Source: Trinickia fusca | GTDB taxonomy: Bacteria; Pseudomonadota; Gammaproteobacteria; Burkholderiales; Burkholderiaceae | DNA: 64,000 nt | Direction of reading: 5' to 3' | Assembly: GCF_003628145.1 (NCBI RefSeq) | Contig: NZ_RBZV01000001.1 | Span: 434,001-498,000 of the forward strand | Part shown: positions 8,598 through 19,700 of the stretch, one piece after another | Layout: each line of letters begins with the position of its first letter | Position numbering within the stretch: the stretch's first letter is position 1 | Program-made: the position numbers and the translations under genes | Notes under the pieces: generated by a model | What the model was told of the DNA's origin: nothing | The model's input: only the letters and a program-made list of their open reading frames with translations | Databases searched by the model: none

Positions 8598-8628
8598 GAA
8601 CCATGGTTCGCAATTGGTTCGCAATGCG
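8598..8628. promoter_or_regulatory. Tandem 11-bp direct repeat plus palindrome, candidate operator
   Basis: TGGTTCGCAAT occurs twice head-to-tail at 8604-8614 and 8615-8625. The first copy overlaps the perfect palindrome GAACCATGGTTC (8598-8609). OmpR/PhoB-type regulators typically bind direct repeats spaced by one helical turn, and this element sits 44 bp upstream of a divergent OmpR-type regulator gene and about 90 bp upstream of the fascin-like gene. The repeat is plain in the sequence; that the neighbouring regulator binds it is inference. Confidence 0.55.
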
Positions 8629-8715
8629 TTAGCCAGGTCTATGCACAATCGTGTCGCTTTCAAGCCGCGCATTTCCTCTTTATTCGAAATAGATCCCTCA
8701 TTTGGAGGTCACAAA

Positions 8716-9318
8716 GTGAATGCAACGTTTTTGAAACGTCGTGCAGGTCTCGGCATGTCGATGGCATTGGCGCTCGGTGTCGCGCTGGTCCCGGCGCTCG
8801 TTTCCGCGGACGAGCGAGCCGAATCCGGAACCCGGTATTTGTCCAGCGTGATCGCGGATTCCGTCGCGACGAGCACGACGACGAGCCCCCTCTGCACGCA
8901 AAGTGTGGCCATCACGTCGATCGCCAACAGCGACTTCGTCTCTGCAGAGCTTGGATACGCAGGGGACGAATATGCGATGTTGCGCGCCCGGGCCACGGTA
9001 GAAGGGCCCTGGGAGAAATACACGGTCTGCAACGTCCCCACCGGGGGATATTGGACGATTCAATCGGAGGCCAACGGGTTGTACGTCTCCGCGGAGCTCG
9101 GCGACGCGGGGGCGCAATACGGCATGTTGCGCGCGCGGGCTACCGTCGTAGGTCCCTGGGAGAAGTACACCTTCGGGTCCTGCGGCGTCGACTGCACGGT
9201 GATTCGATCGCTGGCCAACGGAAAGTTCGTCTCCGCAGAGCTCGGCTACACGGGCGATCAAGTTGGGATGCTGCGCGCACGGGCTGCTGTCGTCGGTCCT
9301 TGGGAGCAATTCCGCTAA
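8716..9318 (+). CDS. Secreted protein of three fascin-like repeats (beta-trefoil type)
   Basis: A 200-residue exported protein. The start is GTG 8716-8718, because GGAGG lies 7 nt upstream and a signal peptide follows directly (residues 1-31, ending ALVSA); the open frame further upstream lacks such signals. The mature part contains three copies of a ~47-residue unit (about residues 68-104, 115-153 and 164-200) with the core F/YVSAELG..G...MLRARA...GPWE. Threefold units like this are typical of fascin-like beta-trefoil domains, which bind actin in animals and often act as binding modules in bacteria. Cys residues at 60, 105, 156 and 160 may form disulfides. Its ligand cannot be told from sequence. 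It converges on the Ivy-like gene, with 6 nt between stops. Confidence 0.75.
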   Translation: MNATFLKRRAGLGMSMALALGVALVPALVSADERAESGTRYLSSVIADSVATSTTTSPLCTQSVAITSIANSDFVSAELGYAGDEYAMLRARATVEGPWEKYTVCNVPTGGYWTIQSEANGLYVSAELGDAGAQYGMLRARATVVGPWEKYTFGSCGVDCTVIRSLANGKFVSAELGYTGDQVGMLRARAAVVGPWEQFR

Positions 9319-9324
9319 GGTGAT

Positions 9325-10293
9325 TCAGTGTTTCGCGGCGCCGCTCGGGTTCGCTGGGGCAATCCTGGGGGCGCTCGGACGCAGTAGCGTGGGCGAGATC
9401 GCCGTGATGCTTCCGTCCCGGCCGGCGAACCGTACGGAGACGAACGGCGCGCCGACTCGAAAGGTCAAGGCATCATCGATCCGGGCGCCGAGCGTGATCT
9501 CGCCTTCGTTCCATTGCTCCAGCTCATTGAGAAAAGCCCCGGGCAAATGTTCTGGGTCGGCATCGGCAGACCAGATCAGTAGAAAGCGCTGCAGGGGCGT
9601 GTCAGGGGATGACTGGCCGTAGACGAAATGCACCAGGGCGCCGATGACTGTGTGTGTCTGCGTATCGACCCAGAGCAAACCTTTTTCATCGCAGGAGTGT
9701 GGCCGGCAGGACTCGAGCACGACGTAGCGGTTATCAACGAGCTTGGGAAACGCGACCGCTATGACTTCATTCACCGCGCTGAGCAGACTCGGCGATGATC
9801 CGCGCTTGCTCATGCCGAGGTATGCGTGCACGACGGGAACGTGGTTTTGCAGAAAGCGGTCGTACTGCGGCGAGAAACTGATCTGAAACGTCGGCGTCGG
9901 GTGGGCGGCACGCTTGATCCACTCCAACGATTCGGTGTCGTGTCCCGTGACTTTGAGCTCATCACGCCGCACCCAGCCGGTGGACACGCCCGTTTTCCCT
10001 GCATAGGCGACATACGCCGAGGTTCCGCAGTCGGCAACGAGCACGACTCGATCGCCACCCAGAAGGTAACGCTTGTCTCCACAGGGTGTTTCCGACTCAA
10101 CATTGGCGCGGCTGCAGAAAAGCGTCAGGTGTCGATCCTTGGCGCCCGCCACTTGGGCCGTTGATACCTGTGGGCCATGTAGTGGAGCCTCAACCGCAAC
10201 AGCGCGCCCGCAGCTGCCCGCACTCGATTGAGCAGGGCTACTCGTTGCCAATAGGAGCGCGAGTGGAAAGCCAGCCCAACAGATTCTTCTCAT
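9325..10293 (-). CDS. Exported SH3-like / Ivy-like protein, candidate lysozyme inhibitor
   Basis: A 322-residue protein with a Sec signal peptide (about residues 1-22) and a strong GGGGAGGG Shine-Dalgarno before ATG 10291-10293. Residues about 72-115 resemble a bacterial SH3 domain (ending GWVRRDELKV). The C-terminal half contains YVVLESCRPHSCDEKGLLW, with C196-R-P-H-S-C201. This closely matches the loop of the Ivy family (CKPHDC in E. coli Ivy), which plugs the active site of lysozyme, and the spacing to a following Trp and Gly also fits. It lies just downstream of the giant gene, which encodes a muramidase-like domain, so an immunity role is plausible. The Ivy relation is recognised by eye from one motif region and needs a profile search; otherwise it is an exported protein of unknown function. 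Confidence 0.6.
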   Translation of the reverse strand: MRRICWAGFPLALLLATSSPAQSSAGSCGRAVAVEAPLHGPQVSTAQVAGAKDRHLTLFCSRANVESETPCGDKRYLLGGDRVVLVADCGTSAYVAYAGKTGVSTGWVRRDELKVTGHDTESLEWIKRAAHPTPTFQISFSPQYDRFLQNHVPVVHAYLGMSKRGSSPSLLSAVNEVIAVAFPKLVDNRYVVLESCRPHSCDEKGLLWVDTQTHTVIGALVHFVYGQSSPDTPLQRFLLIWSADADPEHLPGAFLNELEQWNEGEITLGARIDDALTFRVGAPFVSVRFAGRDGSITAISPTLLRPSAPRIAPANPSGAAKH

Positions 10294-10379
10294 TACCCTC
10301 CCCAGTAAATCCAGTGCACCTCGATTAAATAAGGATTCTGGAATAAATCGATAACGCTATAAAGCTTCCTCCACGAACG

Positions 10380-10411
10380 GGGAGGGCTTCCGCTTCAACG
10401 GAAGCCCTCCC
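10380..10411 (-). terminator. Strong stem-loop after the giant gene
   Basis: GGGAGGGCTTCCG (10380-10392) pairs perfectly with CGGAAGCCCTCCC (10399-10411) around a 6-nt loop, starting 12 nt beyond the stop of the giant gene. There is no clear U-tract on either strand, so it may act as a 3'-end stabiliser or a weak or Rho-assisted terminator rather than a textbook intrinsic terminator. It separates the giant gene from the Ivy-like gene. Confidence 0.6.
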
Positions 10412-10423
10412 GTAGCCACTACA

Positions 10424-10735
10424 TCAGTCCGTCCGCCTTACCACCAATCCACTCCGCTTCAGTAGATCCTCGGAGGCGAGCAGCGGCTGCTCGATGCCCA
10501 CATTCCACCAGCTGTCCCCGATGCATCCGGAGATGCCCAGATCGGCGGCATCGGCGCGATCCCAATCCAGGGAAGGACGGTGCCGCTCATGGCGCCAGTC
10601 ATCGCCCAGGCCCTGGTTGATGATGATGTAGCCACCTCGGCCCTCATCGTCCGAGCAAGCATCGCCGGCGATGATGATCACCGTCTGGCTCGAATCGCAG
10701 CGGTCATCGTCATCATCCTCGTCACGGACGACGTT
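10424..10735 (-). other. Unique C-terminal tail of the giant protein
   Basis: Residues about 12094-12197 follow the last tandem-95 unit. The tail has an acidic run (VRDEDDDDDR), two hydrophobic strands (TVIIIAGDA and GGYIIINQG), tryptophan-rich patches, and ends LLKRSGLVVRRTD. It does not look like the repeats and resembles no family I recognise. A C-terminal secretion signal or an anchor is possible by position, as in type I substrates, but is not shown. Confidence 0.5.
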
Positions 10736-13700
10736 CAAGGTAACGGTCGCGGTGGCAGTGTGTGTGCCGTCGCTGACGCTATACGTAAACGTATCCGTGC
10801 CGATGAAGCCGTGCGCGGGGCGATACACATAGCTGCCGTCATCCTTCTGAACGAGCCGGCCATGAGCGGGCTTGCCGACGGTGAGGTCGAGGCGCTTCGC
10901 GGCGGTGGCATCCGGATCATCGATCAGGCAGTTCAGATCGATGTGGACCTTACCGTTGCGTTCGACCTCGAAGCTCGCATCGCGCGCGCTCGGAACCGGC
11001 ACGACGGTGATGTGCACCATGGCGATCGCGGACTGCGCTTCATCGTCGACTGCGCGATAAGCGAAGCTGTCCGTGCCGGTCCAATTGCGATCAGGCGTGT
11101 AAGTGAAGCTGCCATCGGCGTTGTGCGTCAGCCTGCCGTGTTCGGGACGGCACACGATGCGCGCGTTCAGGGCCTCGCCATCCGGATCGCTGTCATTGGA
11201 CAACACGTCGATCCGCACCGGCGTGTTGTCGTTGGTGATGACGTTGTCGTCCACCGCTACCGGCGGGCGTTTGGGTGCCAGCACGGTCAGGGTGACGGTC
11301 GCCGGCTTCGAGCCCAGCTCACCGTTATCAGCGATGTAGGTGAACGTATCGGTGCCTACGAAGTTCGCGTCGGCGGTGTAGCTGAACGTGCCGTCGCAGT
11401 TTTCGGTCAGCCTGCCGTGTTGCGGCTTGTTCACCAGCTTGGCGCGCAGATCGTCCGCGTCTTCTTCGCCCGGATCGTCGCCGGCTAGGATGTCCAGCCG
11501 CTTCGGCGTGCCGGCGCGGACGGTAAAGCTTTCATCGTGCGCTACCGGCGGCCGGTCCACGTCCAGCCACACGGTCGCATGGTTGGAATCGTATTGGCCG
11601 TCGTTGGCGACGAAGACAAAGCCGTCCATACCGGTCCAGCCTGCATTCGGCGTATAGACATACGTGCCGTCCGCATTCTGCGTCAGCGAGCCATGGTGCG
11701 GTCCGCAGACAATGCGCGTCGTCAGCGGGTCGCCATCCGGATCCTTGGAATAGGCCAGCAGGTCGATCGGCGAAGTGCCGTTCTCCGCCACGGCCATTTC
11801 GTGGCTATGCGCATGCGGCCGGTGATTGCGTCCCTTGACGTCGATGCTGACGGTGGCGACCTTGGAATCGAGCTGACCATCGTTCGCGACATAGGTGAAG
11901 CTGTCGGCGCCGACGTAGCAATGATCCGGCTCATAGGTGTAGGTACCGTCGTCGTTGCGCACCAGCTTGCCGTGCTGCGGCGCGCTGATGATGCGCACGG
12001 TGAGCTTGTCGCCATCCGCGTCGCTGGCGTTGGCCAGCAGGTTGAGCACCTTGGTCTGGTTGTCGTGCAGCCAGAAGCTGACGTTGCCCGCGACCGGCGG
12101 CTGATTCACATAGGCGACGCCGAGGCTGACCTTGGCGACGTTCGAATCCAGTTGTCCGTCGTTGGCGACGTAGGTAAAGCTGTCGTTGCCGTAGAACAAA
12201 TGGTCCGGTGTATAGGTGAATGTGCCGTCCGCGTTCTGCGTCAGTTTGCCGTGCTGCGGCGCCGTGACGATGCGAACCGTGAGCTTGTCGCCGTCCACGT
12301 CGGATATGGCCGAGGGCAGGTTGACGATGACGTTGCCGTTTTCCTGCAGACTCAGCGCCAGGTCCGTTGCCACCGGTGGCTGGTTCACATAAGCGACGCC
12401 GAGGCTGACCTTGGCGACGTTCGAATCCAGTTGTCCGTCGTTGGCGACGTAGGTGAAGCTGTCGTTGCCGTAGAACAAATGGTCCGGTGTATAGGTGAAC
12501 GTGCCGTCCGCGTTCTGCGTCAGTTTGCCGTGCTGCGGCGCCGTGACGATGCGAACCGTGAGCTTGTCGCCGTCCACGTCGGATATGGCCGAGGGCAGGT
12601 TGACGATGACGTTGCCGTTTTCCTGCAGACTCAGCGCCAGGTCCGTTGCCACCGGCGGCTGGTTCACATATTGAATCGCGAGGCTGACCGTCGCCGTGTT
12701 CGATTGCACGCCAGCATTGCTCAAGGCATAGCTGAAGCTGTCCGTGCCGTAGTACAGGTAATTCGGCGTATAGACAAAGCTGCCGTCCTTGTTGAGCGTG
12801 ACCGTGCCGTGCGCGGGACCATGGATGATCACCGGCGTGGCGCCGTAGACGTCACCATCGTTGGCGAGTACGTTGGCGCTGATGCTGCCGTTTTCGAGAC
12901 CGGTGAACGCCGCATCCTTGGCTTGCGGCATGCCCATCGTCGTCACGTCGCTGATCGTGACGTGACTGCCCGATGCGGCAAAGCCGATCAAGTCGAAGGA
13001 CAGATTGACCGCCGTGCCGGCTGGCACGCTGCGCAAATCGACGATGTAAGTGCGGCTGCCATCGGCGTTGGTGATCACCGTGACGCCCGACGCTTGATGC
13101 GCACTGCCGTCGCCTTGCAGATTGAGCAGAGCATCGGTCAGGCTGAGGTCGATCTTGCCGCCCAGCGAGGCCCCGCTCTTTGCATCGAGCAGCGCCACTT
13201 GGAATGCGTCTTCCGGGCGATCGCCGAGGCTCTGCAACGTGACGTTGCTGAGCGTGAAGCGCAGGAAGCGATCGTTCGTACCCAGCACGAAGCCCTGGCT
13301 CAGTCGCGTCTGCGTCTGACTGCCTTCGCTCAATGTGACCGAAGCACCGGTGCCGCTGATGTTTCCTTCGGACGACCAGCCCTGGTTGCCGTTGGTGCCG
13401 AGGCCGACGAAGCTCGGATTGATGGCAGCCTGGTACTGCTGCGCAACGCTGGCGAGATTGGCGGTAGGTGCTGCGATCGTCTGCTCGATGCGCGTGCTGG
13501 CGTTGCTCGTCGAAGCGGGGGCTTGCGAGCGGGCGAACTGTGCCAGCAGCGACTGGATCTGCTGCATGGACACACCTGCCGGCAGACGACGCACGCCCGG
13601 CTCGAGCGATACCGACATCAGGTCGTCCGCGGCATTGGCGATATCCGGCAGACCGAGCAAATGGCCGTACTCGTGCAGTACCACGGTCAGCAGATCGTAC

Positions 13701-16700
13701 TTGCCTGCGGCAGCGCTGCCTGCCTTCGCAACCCATACGCCAGGATCGGCGGTGGGGACGAAATCGTCGTTCGACAATGCGTCCTTGTTCACGTACCAGC
13801 CGACACCGTTGGCCGTGCGATCGATCACCACCGACGTGCCCTGCGTTTCGCCGAGTTCTCCATTGCCGAGATTGCCGAAAGCAATGGAATCGCCGTTCGC
13901 AGGCATGCCCAGATCGGAGGGCTTGGCTCCCCACAGATGCTGGGCAAGACCCAGCAGAGCGCTCAGAGACACGTCCGCTGCGGGCGGCGTTTGTGTCTGG
14001 GTGCTCGCATCATCTGCGGCCAGCTGAGGCTGGGCCAGCAGTGCGGGGGGCGGCGTCAGCGTGAGGTGGAAGTGAGTATTGTGACCTGACCAGAAACGTA
14101 GCCATCCGGTCTGACCATTTTGGGTTGTGACGTTGCCGAGGGGCACGCCCAATGCACCAGCGACCGAACGAATCGCTTGTTTTACATCGGAGTACTGGTT
14201 GAATGTCGCCCCGTAGTACATGAAATTGACAAGGCCGTTAAACAACGTCTGACGGACGCTGTCGCTGAGCGGGATGGCGTTATAGAGCGAATTTCCGCTA
14301 GCCGGATGCGTCAGCATCAACATGGCGAGAATCGATTGCAATGTGCTCTGTTTCGCCTGTGGTATTCCGCTCTGAGGAGACGCCCACCAGGCGGCAAGCG
14401 CATCTGCCGTCGTCGCGGTGGCAGGAGGCGTATTGAGGTGCTCGCCGGCGTCGCTTCGCGCAGCATCGTCGTGGGGAAGTCCAATATCATCCGCCATGCC
14501 GAGGTCGTGAGACGAGTGGTTGTCGGTGTCCACGTAGTTGAGTCTGGTGACGGCAGTCAAGGTCAGACTGGCATTTCCGAGGCCGATGGATGCTCTTGCT
14601 TGTGCCGTCTCAGCCCACGCTGCGAGGAGGTCGCGGGCCCAACTCGTTCCGTAATGCTCGACGATGTCCTTGGTTCCTTCTGCCAGCCATGCTTGTCCAG
14701 CTGCGCTCGGGACGTTGCTGTGGAAGGGGCCTTGCGGGGTGTCGTTGAGGCCGCCAAGCGATTTCCAAACGTTCATCCAATGCGGTGCATCCCAAGCCTG
14801 GAGGTAGGCCAGGAAGTTGCCATCGCTCGCCGTGCTGTCTTGTGCAATCTTCAACGTCGCGGCGGCGTTGTCCAGCTGGCCTGGATTACCACCAATGACC
14901 AGTCGCGTCATGTCGGGCCCGGTCGCGGCCGGGGTATATTGCGTGGGCTTGTTGTAGTTGACCACCCGATCGAACAGCCATGCAGCGCGGGCGACCTGAG
15001 GGGTCCATTTTTCGCTCACATCGAATTCGGCCGTGGTCGTGCCGTAAGCGGGGAATCCCAAATACTTCAGCCGTTGCTCGACACGAAGCACGTCGAGCGG
15101 ACGGTTATGCGTCTGGGAAACAGCGCCTTTGCCCACCGTGCCTCCGGTGCTGAGCGTGAACGGCGTATATCCGGGATTCGATGACGAGCGATCGCCGATA
15201 AAGCCGCTCTTCGTAGAATCTCCGGCGAAGTCGGAAAGCGGAACGTCCAGCACGAGCTTATCGATCGTCTTGCCGGCGATGGTGATATTGCTCAGCACGA
15301 TCTCGATGGTGCGATCGGGCAGGCGCTTGCCAAGGCGCAGCGCATCCATGTCAGCGCTGGTGAACAGCGTTTGCAGGAACAACGTGTGGCTGGCAGCGAA
15401 GGTATCCGGATCGTACAAACCGGCGTAGTCCGCCGCGCTGGCGGCCGAGATGCCATGGCCCGTATTCGCCGTGGTGGACAAGACATACGGGACATCCGTG
15501 GCGCTGCCGTCGCTCTTGTAGCAGGTCGTGACGATCTTGGCGTACTGGCTCGAAGCGGTGTCCACGCACACCGTGTCCTTGTTGATGCCGGTAATCGCGT
15601 CGTTGGTCACCTTTGCGTAATCCGGGTATTCCTTCCGGATCAATGCAGCCAGGTCGATCAGGCTGATGTCGCCATAGCGCATCTTTTCATCGGTCGGCGC
15701 GTTCGCTTTGAGCGTCTGACTGCTGGACATGCCGAACAGCACGCCGGTGTCGACCTTGGTCGGCAGCACGCCGCCTAGCTGGTCGATCGGCACCGGCCGG
15801 TTACCGCCCTGTACAGCCAAGGAGTGCGCCGTGGCCTGGGTGATCAGGTCCTGCATGTTCCAGACCAGAATGCCGTCCGGCAACGAGGGTTGCCCCGGCA
15901 TGCCCCAATAACGGACGTCGGCCCACAGGACGCCATTGGCGGCGTTGTAAGACAGCGAATTGATCGACGCATCGACGATCGGCGTGGTCGCACCGAGGTA
16001 TTCGGCCGCGCCGAACGGATCCCGGATGATGCCGATCTTGCCGCCGATTTGCTTGTTGTTCAGCAGGCCGTTCATGAATCCCGGATCCTTGAACGGCACG
16101 TCGTAGTCGGCGACCAGCGCGTATTCGATGCCGCCCACCTTGACGAACACCGGGCTTTGCGCGCGCTGGATATCCAACTGGTACTTGTCGCTGTAGCGTG
16201 CCATCAAAGGCACGCCGGGTCTTTCGCCAGGCATGGAAATCGACTGGAACGCCGGCGACTGCATCACGCCGTGCGCGTCGACGCCGATCGTCACCGTGCC
16301 CAAGCCGTTGTCGTAATCGAACGCACTCGACACCAGGAAGCGGATCGTCGTCACCTTCCCACCGCTCGTGATACTCGATGCGGCCGTCAGGAATTGGGCG
16401 CCTCGGCCTCGGTTGGACGGGAAGTTCACCATCTGGATGGCGCTTCCGGAAGCCGTGAGCGTGCCTCCCGTCGTGTCGCTAGCGTCCAGCAGATCGAGAT
16501 CGAGCACGAACATCGCGCCCGAATGCAAGCTGGTGCTGGCGATGCCCTCGTTGCTATTGGCGGCGGTGACGGCCAGATACGAATGGGTTCCCTCGACCAC
16601 GGCCAGATCGACATAGCCGAAGGCCGCATTCATGCCGCTGACCGCATCGGGCAGATGGATCTGCTGCGCCGTGAGGAACTGCGCCGACTCCTCATCGATA

Positions 16701-19700
16701 TTCATCCGCAGCAGGCGATGCTGACCGTTGCCGGTGTACGCGCCGCCTTCGGCGATATACAGCCAGTCGCCCGAGACGGCGAGGCTCGAGAGGTTATCGG
16801 TGGATCCTGCGACCGTCACGCTGGAGACGAGCTTCATCGTCGCCGTATCGACGACATAGACCTGCCCCTGGTTGCCGGCGACGAACATCAGCGAACGATC
16901 TTCGTTGTAGGCAATTTGATGGGTCTTGGCGCCGCCGACGAACTGCGGGCTTCCCGCCACGTCGGCGTACTTCAGCTTGTTGACGATCGCGCCGTTCTCG
17001 ACGATGTCGATGTCGGTCGCAGTGGTCATCACGCTGAACCCATTTTGCGGATTGATGCTGGCCGTCGCTGTGCCACCGTAGGTCGTCCACTGAGGGTCTC
17101 TAGGAGCCCAAGGCACGACGTCGACGGTCGTCTTCACGAAGCGCTGAGCCGTGATTTCGTGCAGGCTCAGGGCGATATTCGCGGGCAGGTCCAGATCGAT
17201 CGACTGCGTGTCGCCGGTGACGTCGACATCGACGAACTGCTTCCACAGACGCATATCGCGCTGTTGCGCGGCCTTGCCATTCCATTGGTTGGACGTGGCA
17301 TGACCGTCGCTGTCGACCTTGAGATCTTCGGGGCTGATCCAGATGCGCAGCCGCTCGGGCAGTTGCATACTGTCTGGGGGCAGGCGCAGGCCCTTGAACG
17401 AAACGCGCAACTTGTTTCCGATCATCTGCATGCCGGTGATCTGCAAGGTGCCGTCGGGCGCAGCGGGGGGCGTGATCGGAACCTGGGTGGCGTTCGAATT
17501 GCTCTTGGTGCCGGGCAAGGCGCCGGAATCGATGTCCGCCTGGATCAGATTCGCTTCTTTGTTACGGCGTGTCGGATAACTGTCGCCGAAGTTACGCAAC
17601 TCCGCCACCGCGGCATCCCACTTGCCCTGCGTGAGGTCGACCCAGTAGTTCATCGGCTGGTGGTTGTTGTGCGGATTGCTCCACAGCGCGTTTCCGTACT
17701 GGTACGCGGCACTCATGATCGCCGTCTGCGTATTGGCCGGAAGATCCCGGAATGCCGTCGAACTCGCAGGATTGAAATGCTGCTCGAGCTGCGTGTCGAT
17801 CATCTTCAACACGGCGTTGTCGATGGTCGTTTCCTGGTCAGGTGTCAGCGGATTCATGGGGTGAGCGGCGAGCGCTGCTAGCGCAGCGCTGCCAGCCAGC
17901 GGATGACCGGGAGCTGTCGCGACGTACCACTTGAGTTCGTCGGTCAGCGTCTGGCCCAGCTGCATGCTGTTCAGGCCGTCCAGCGTGATTTGGCCGACAT
18001 CGAAGCCATGCGCCACGGTCACGCCGCTCTGACCGGCATTCGGCACGGTGGCGTTGGGATCACCGTTCGCGTTTTCCGCGTCATAGATGAACTTCAGATC
18101 GACCTTGAGCCCACTGTCCGGCCCCGTGTTGCCGGAGCCCGAGCCTCCCGATCCTCCGGTGCCGACTTGCGAATCGAGGTTCAGCGTCACGTTGCCGCTG
18201 GAATCGACATTGGTCGCGATTTGTCCGATGTCGTTGTAGGCGGCCGAGGACGACCAATTGACTCGGTAAATCGGTATGCCTTGGGTGGAGAGTATGCCCA
18301 GGACACTCATCATCGTCGCCGCCCCGGCGATGCCGCCGGCGGCGCTCATGGACCCCATGCCACCGGCAAAGAGCATCGGGCCCGCCCATAGCGCAATCAC
18401 GTTCACGCCGGCGCCCTGAACCGTCACCGAGCCGGTCTTCTTATCGGCCGTTTTGCTCTTAACGATGATGAAGTTGCCGCTCAAGCTTATGCCGGTATAA
18501 GGCGGCGAGGCCGTCCGCGCGACGCCATCGGCGCCGATATGGCCGTTGTCCACTACCGACCACACGTCGTGCGGACAGCCGATCGCGTCGGTGATCACGC
18601 TGCGCTCGAGGAACAGCACCTCGTCGCCTGCGTTGAAGCCCGAGTTGACCTGCAGCGGAATGGCCAGCTGCATCGGCAGCTTGGACAGGTTCGCACCGAT
18701 GTCCAGATGGAAGGCCGCGAGCGTATCGAGCATGTCCGGCAGCGGCGGATTCATGCCGGTGGTATCGCCGATGGCGCTCACTGGGATGCGGCTGATCGAC
18801 ACCGTGGCATCGGCAGGCAGCGCACCCGCGCCGATCATGACCGTTTCACCGGTGGCCGCCGCGACGGCGCCGCCCAGGTTGTGGTCGACGACGACACCAG
18901 CGTTGGTCGTCGCGTCTTCCACGACGGCCGGCTGAACGTTCAGCGGCACATCGGTTTGACCGATCAGCTGCTGGATCACGTGATCGTTCGCATCCTTGAC
19001 GCTTTCGAAGTAGACCACCGATACCGTGATGCGGCCGGCCTTCAATGCGGTGATCAGGCCGTTGGCATCGATCGTCGCCACGCTGTTGTCGCTGACGAAA
19101 TAGCGTGTGGCGCTGTTCGGCGTCGGGCTGGCCTGGCTGATGTCGATCGGCGCAGCAGGGTCGCCGCCCGGTTCGACCACATGCACCTTCAATTGACGGG
19201 TTCCGCCCGGTACTAGCGTGATGCTAACCGGATAGACGTCGGGTTTTACCGAAGGCGTCTCGGCATCGCTTTGATCATCCTCGCTTTGCTGCGGCGGCAG
19301 TGCCGCCGGCGACGTGTTGATGGCTTGCACCGCCTGGACGACGTGACCGCTGCCGTCGGTGTGCGAGGCCACGATCAACGCGGGGCCGACGCCATTGCAT
19401 TGAACGAGGTGGCGGCTGCCATCCACTACGACGGGTGCGGGGCCGCTCAAGCCGACGCTGCTCAAATCCGTGGCCGTCAGGCTGAGATAGGACGGGTCGG
19501 CGCTGACATCGACGCCGAGCTGATCCTGGAAGTCCACCGTGGCTTTCAGCGGGGCGTTCTGTCCAGGCATGAGATCGCCGACAGGCTGCAAATGGATCGC
19601 AGTCAACGCGGCTGCGCTGACATTCACCTGTAGCGTGATCGGCGCACTCGCGGCAAAGCCATCGTCCGCTTGCACGTTGATCGTGGCGGCACCGCTATAG

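Noticed and set aside
12111-12668. CRISPR-like or mobile repeat
   Set aside because: The repeats are direct, coding, in frame and without spacers. They are protein-domain duplications.
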